From an uncultured Lachnospiraceae bacterium (GTDB lineage Bacteria; Bacillota; Clostridia; Lachnospirales; Lachnospiraceae): 9,051 bases of DNA. The position numbers were made by a program, and so were the translations under genes. The first letter of the stretch is position 1; each line of letters starts with the position of its first letter. The stretch is from assembly GCA_902773445.1 (NCBI GenBank), contig CACYEU010000095.1, forward strand, positions 1-9,051. Direction: 5' to 3'. The notes beneath the pieces were generated by a model. It saw only the letters and a program-made list of their open reading frames with translations. It was not told the origin of the DNA and made no database searches. This document shows positions 6,078 to 9,051 of this stretch, piece by piece.

Positions 6078-6082
6078 AGAAA

Positions 6083-6109
6083 TTAGCACTCACCTCTTTA
6101 CAGTGCTAA
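6083..6109. promoter_or_regulatory. CIRCE operator (HrcA binding site)
   Basis: TTAGCACTC (6083-6091), a 9-bp spacer and CAGTGCTAA (6101-6109). The consensus is TTAGCACTC-N9-GAGTGCTAA, so only the first base of the right arm differs (17 of 18 arm positions match). HrcA represses heat-shock genes through this element in Bacillota. Finding it in front of clpB, rather than only before hrcA-grpE-dnaK or groESL, places this clpB in the HrcA regulon. Confidence 0.95.
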
Positions 6110-6125
6110 CAACTCATGATATACT
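6097..6125 (+). promoter_or_regulatory. Sigma-A promoter of clpB, overlapping CIRCE
   Basis: TTTACA (6097-6102), a 17-bp spacer and TATACT (6120-6125), with TG at 6117-6118 giving an extended -10. The -35 lies inside the CIRCE spacer and the first two bases of its right arm, so HrcA binding would directly block RNA polymerase. The predicted start near 6132 leaves a leader of about 80 nt. Confidence 0.88.
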
Positions 6126-6129
6126 AATG

Positions 6130-6146
6130 ATGTCAAAAAATGACAT
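6130..6146 (+). repeat. Perfect inverted repeat ATGTCA-N5-TGACAT in the clpB leader
   Basis: Arms 6130-6135 and 6141-6146 are perfect complements around AAAAA. The element sits at the predicted transcription start. It could be a 5'-end hairpin stabilising the clpB mRNA or an operator for a second repressor. It is an inverted repeat, so it does not fit the direct-repeat heptads of CtsR. Confidence 0.6.
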
Positions 6147-6210
6147 AGCAGAATAATCTTGAAAAATCTGATCTTTGAATACAGAAAAACCGACAGAAAG
6201 AGGTGAGAGT

Positions 6211-8802
6211 ATGAATATCCAGAAATTTACACAGAATTCACTGATTGCCGTACAGCAATGTGAAAAGACAGCCGGAGAATACGGACATCAGTATATCGAG
6301 CAGATCCACTTGCTTTATGCTCTGCTCGTACAGAACGACGGACTGATCGGACAGCTGATCGAGCGCATGGGTCTTGACAGGAATGCGCTGCTGGACCGGA
6401 TCGAACAGATCATGACAGGAATGGTCAAGGTGGCCGGCGCGCAGACATATATGGGCAAAGGACTGAATGATGTGCTGACGCACGCCGAAGACGAGGCAAA
6501 GCAGATGGGGGACGAATATGTCTCGGTAGAGCACTTGTTCCTCGCAATGATGACTTACGCCGATGCAACGATCAAAGACCTGTTCAAACAGTTTGGGATC
6601 TCCCGCGACGAATTCCTGCAGGCACTGTCTGAAGTGCGCGGCAATCAGCGCGTGACGAGCGACAACCCTGAGGCGACTTATGACACACTTCACAAATTCG
6701 GTGAAGACCTCGTTGAAAAAGCTCGTGATCAGAAGCTTGACCCGGTGATCGGACGCGATACCGAGATCCGCAATGTCATCAGGATCCTGTCGAGAAAAAC
6801 AAAAAATAATCCGGTGCTGATCGGCGAACCCGGCGTCGGCAAGACCGCGGCGGTCGAGGGACTCGCGCAGCGCATCGTCGCCGGCGATGTTCCGGAGACA
6901 CTGAAAGACAAGAGAGTGTTTGCGCTTGATATGGGCGCGCTGGTCGCCGGCGCAAAATACCGCGGTGAATTCGAGGAGCGTCTGAAAGCCGTTCTCGAGG
7001 AAGTCAAGAAAAGCGACGGGAAGATCATTCTGTTCATCGATGAGCTGCATCTCGTTGTCGGCGCGGGAAAGACTGACGGCGCGATGGATGCCGGCAACAT
7101 GCTCAAACCGATGCTGGCGCGCGGAGAACTCCACTGCATCGGCGCGACAACACTTGATGAGTACCGTGAATATATTGAAAAGGACAAAGCTCTCGAGCGC
7201 CGGTTCCAGCCGGTCATGATCGATGAGCCTGATGTTGAAGATGCGATCTCGATCCTGCGCGGTCTGAAAGAGCGCTACGAAGTATTCCACGGCGTCAAGA
7301 TCACCGACGGCGCGCTGGTGGCGGCAGCGACATTGAGCGATCGCTATATCACCGACAGATTCCTGCCTGACAAGGCGATCGACCTGGTCGATGAGGCCTG
7401 TGCTTCGATCAAGACCGACCTCGATTCGATGCCGGCCGAGATGGACGAGCTCCGCCGCAAGATCATGCAGACGGAGATTGAGGAAGCTGCGCTTAAAAAA
7501 GAAGAAGACAATCTCAGTATGCAGCGTCTCGAAGAGCTTCAGAAAGAACTCGCCGAGATGAAAGAGGAATACGATCAGAAGAAAGCACAATGGGACAACG
7601 AAAAGAATGCTGTCAATGAGGTTTCCAAGATCCGCGAGCAGGTCGAGGAAGTCAACAAAGAGATCGAGATGGCACAGCGCAACTATGACCTTGAACGCGC
7701 TGCCGAACTCCAGTACGGCAAGCTCCCCGAGCTTAAAAATAAGCTCTCGAAACTCGAGGAGACCGTGCGGTCCAAGGAAGACCGTCTCGTGAGAGAGAGC
7801 GTGACAGAGGATGAGATCGCCCGGATCGTATCACAGTGGACCGGAATTCCGGTATCCAAACTCAACGAGAGTGAACGGGCCAAGATCCTGCACCTTGAAG
7901 ATCTGCTGCATGAGCGTGTGATCGGACAGGATGAGGCTGTCACCAAAGTCAGCGAGGCAATTCTCCGCTCGAAGGCCGGTATTCAGGATCCGCGCCGCCC
8001 GATCGGATCGTTCCTGTTCCTCGGACCGACAGGCGTCGGCAAGACGGAGCTGGCAAAGACTCTGGCCGCTGATCTGTTCGACGATGAGAAGAATATGATC
8101 CGGATCGATATGAGCGAATATATGGAGAAATTCTCCGTTTCACGGCTGGTCGGAGCGCCTCCCGGATATATCGGCTACGATGAAGGCGGTCAGCTGACCG
8201 AGGCCGTGCGGCGCAAACCGTACAGCGTTGTCCTGTTCGACGAGATCGAAAAGGCACACCCCGATGTATTCAATATATTGCTGCAGGTCCTCGACGACGG
8301 ACGGATCACCGATTCGCAGGGACGGACAGTCGATTTCAAGAATACGATCCTGATCATGACGTCAAATATCGGATCGGAATATCTGCTCGACGGCATTACC
8401 GAGGACGGAGAGATCGACCCGGATGCCGAGGAACAGGTCAGGGAAGAACTCAGGGATCATTTCAGACCCGAGTTCCTGAACCGGCTCGATGAGACCGTCC
8501 TGTTCAAACCGCTGACAAAAGACAATATTTCTCATATAATAGATCTGATGATGAAGGATCTGAACAAGCGTCTTGCAGAGCGCGAGATCAAGCTGACACT
8601 CGACGATGATGCCAAGGCATTGATCACCGAAGGCGGCTATGATCCGGTCTACGGAGCAAGACCTTTGAAACGGTTCCTGACCCGGCATGTCGAAACGATC
8701 GTCGCAAAGGAGATCCTCGGCGGTCAGATCGACCGGGGCGATGAGCTGGTAGTCAGCGCGAAGGACGGCGAATTGACGATTAATGTGCAGCCAAAGCAGT
8801 AA
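6211..8802 (+). CDS. clpB: ClpB, ATP-dependent protein disaggregase
   Basis: An 863-residue Hsp100 protein, normal ClpB length. It forms a hexamer that, with DnaK, threads proteins out of aggregates in the cytoplasm. In order: Clp N-domain (about 1-145); first AAA+ domain with Walker A GEPGVGKT (205-212), Walker B ending D277-E278 and pore-loop AKYRGEF; the coiled-coil middle domain (about 400-525), which distinguishes ClpB from ClpA; second AAA+ domain with Walker A GPTGVGKT (605-612), Walker B D677-E678, pore tyrosine 653 in GYIG and arginine finger in RPEFLNRLDE. No ClpP-binding IGF/L loop was noticed. ATG 6211 is chosen because AAAGAGGTGA (6197-6206) is just upstream; an in-frame TTG at 6175 has no such site. 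Repressed by HrcA through CIRCE. The next gene overlaps its last 20 bp. Confidence 0.97.
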   Translation: MNIQKFTQNSLIAVQQCEKTAGEYGHQYIEQIHLLYALLVQNDGLIGQLIERMGLDRNALLDRIEQIMTGMVKVAGAQTYMGKGLNDVLTHAEDEAKQMGDEYVSVEHLFLAMMTYADATIKDLFKQFGISRDEFLQALSEVRGNQRVTSDNPEATYDTLHKFGEDLVEKARDQKLDPVIGRDTEIRNVIRILSRKTKNNPVLIGEPGVGKTAAVEGLAQRIVAGDVPETLKDKRVFALDMGALVAGAKYRGEFEERLKAVLEEVKKSDGKIILFIDELHLVVGAGKTDGAMDAGNMLKPMLARGELHCIGATTLDEYREYIEKDKALERRFQPVMIDEPDVEDAISILRGLKERYEVFHGVKITDGALVAAATLSDRYITDRFLPDKAIDLVDEACASIKTDLDSMPAEMDELRRKIMQTEIEEAALKKEEDNLSMQRLEELQKELAEMKEEYDQKKAQWDNEKNAVNEVSKIREQVEEVNKEIEMAQRNYDLERAAELQYGKLPELKNKLSKLEETVRSKEDRLVRESVTEDEIARIVSQWTGIPVSKLNESERAKILHLEDLLHERVIGQDEAVTKVSEAILRSKAGIQDPRRPIGSFLFLGPTGVGKTELAKTLAADLFDDEKNMIRIDMSEYMEKFSVSRLVGAPPGYIGYDEGGQLTEAVRRKPYSVVLFDEIEKAHPDVFNILLQVLDDGRITDSQGRTVDFKNTILIMTSNIGSEYLLDGITEDGEIDPDAEEQVREELRDHFRPEFLNRLDETVLFKPLTKDNISHIIDLMMKDLNKRLAEREIKLTLDDDAKALITEGGYDPVYGARPLKRFLTRHVETIVAKEILGGQIDRGDELVVSAKDGELTINVQPKQ

Positions 8803-9051
8803 GATCATTTTTCATATCGATGTCAACTCGGCGTTCCTGTCGTGGAGTGCTGTCGAGGAGATGGATCTTGCCCGCCGTGAAGGCCGGGAGGTCATTGATC
8901 TGAGAACGATTCCGTCGATCGTCGGCGGAGACGTAAAACAGCGCCGCGGCATCGTGACGGCGGCATCGATACCGGCAAAAAAACGAGGCATCCACACCGC
9001 GCAGACGGTGGTGGATGCCTTTCGTCTTTGCCCGGAGCTGGTATCGGTCAA
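8783..9051 (+). CDS. Y-family DNA polymerase, DinB/Pol IV-like (partial, 3' end outside window)
   Basis: The first 89 residues are visible, beginning MCSQSSKIIFHIDVNSAF. FHIDVNSAFLSW (10-21) is the first catalytic motif of Y-family translesion polymerases: Asp13 is the metal ligand and Phe18 occupies the steric-gate position. VGGDVKQRRGIVTAAS, the following basic KKRGI and A-x-x-LCPEL also match the family. These enzymes copy past DNA lesions at low fidelity. ATG 8783 is the only good start, since an in-frame TGA at 8774 precedes it; it lies inside clpB and overlaps it by 20 bp, with no good ribosome binding site in view (AAGGA at 8761-8765 is 17 nt away). Coupled translation and co-transcription with clpB are therefore likely. 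Assignment to the DinB or UmuC branch needs the missing C-terminal part. Confidence 0.88.
   Translation, partial: MCSQSSKIIFHIDVNSAFLSWSAVEEMDLARREGREVIDLRTIPSIVGGDVKQRRGIVTAASIPAKKRGIHTAQTVVDAFRLCPELVSV

Noticed and set aside
6130..6146. CtsR operator before clpB
   Set aside because: CtsR sites are tandem direct heptads of the GGTCAAA type. This element is an inverted repeat and carries no such heptad pair.
6175..6210. Longer clpB start at TTG 6175
   Set aside because: It adds 12 residues not typical of the ClpB N-terminus and lacks a ribosome binding site, whereas ATG 6211 has AAAGAGGTGA just upstream.
6238..7590. 450-codon open frame on the minus strand opposite clpB
   Set aside because: It lies wholly antisense to the strongly conserved clpB frame, has low-complexity runs such as FFFFKR, no ribosome binding site and no recognisable domain. 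It is a shadow of clpB codon usage.
8362..8808. 148-codon minus-strand frame opposite the end of clpB
   Set aside because: Antisense shadow of clpB with no recognisable domain and no supporting signals.
1..9051. Frequent GATC/CGATCG words across the window as a possible methylation or uptake signal
   Set aside because: They fall mainly in coding frames where GAT, ATC and CG-starting codons are favoured, so codon choice explains them without a special signal; no count was made.

Overview
The window is a 9 kb chromosomal stretch that looks like a Bacillota (Firmicutes) genome with a moderately high G+C content. The evidence is strong AGGAGG-type ribosome binding sites, sigma-A-like promoters, a CIRCE (HrcA) operator before clpB, a YitT/DUF2179 membrane protein, a ProX-type prolyl-tRNA editing protein and a lipobox lipoprotein. 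Genus cannot be fixed from the sequence; Erysipelotrichia or Clostridia are plausible guesses. I see no insertion sequence, phage gene, CRISPR array, tRNA or rRNA. Most of the window is ordinary housekeeping and accessory content, and the more interesting signals are in the intergenic regions.

Layout. (1) 1-1294, plus strand: the tail of an ABC-F type ATPase, a Nudix hydrolase of the ADP-ribose pyrophosphatase type, and a prolyl-tRNA editing deacylase, closely spaced as an operon. (2) 1313-1352: a hairpin terminator between convergent genes, usable on both strands. (3) 1384-2475, minus strand: an orphan PTS EIIC-type permease with a consensus TTGACA-16-TATAAT promoter. (4) 2476-2708: a divergent control region with four GTCGAA hexamers repeated exactly every 10 bp. 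(5) 2709-4963, plus strand: a secreted permuted NlpC/P60 (YiiX/YycO-like) cysteine hydrolase, a beta-rich lipoprotein and a family 6 hypoxanthine-DNA glycosylase, almost certainly co-transcribed. (6) 4964-5219: a structured non-coding stretch with two candidate promoters, alternative hairpins and a very strong intrinsic terminator, just before (7) a YitT-family membrane protein at 5220-6077. (8) 6083-6146: a CIRCE operator overlapping a sigma-A promoter, plus a leader hairpin, controlling (9) clpB (6211-8802). (10) The last gene, a Y-family DNA polymerase (DinB-like), overlaps the end of clpB by 20 bp and runs off the window.

How it fits together. The first operon combines ribosome or tRNA quality functions (ABC-F factor, ProX) with nucleotide clean-up (Nudix). 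The middle operon puts two cell-surface proteins together with a DNA repair glycosylase, an unusual mixture. The last operon couples the heat-shock disaggregase ClpB to a translesion polymerase, so HrcA control may extend to the polymerase. The two best candidates for undescribed biology are the 10-bp-phased operator-like array at 2554-2593, which resembles tandem Spo0A boxes and would also give phased A-tracts, and the structured RNA candidate at about 5000-5170.
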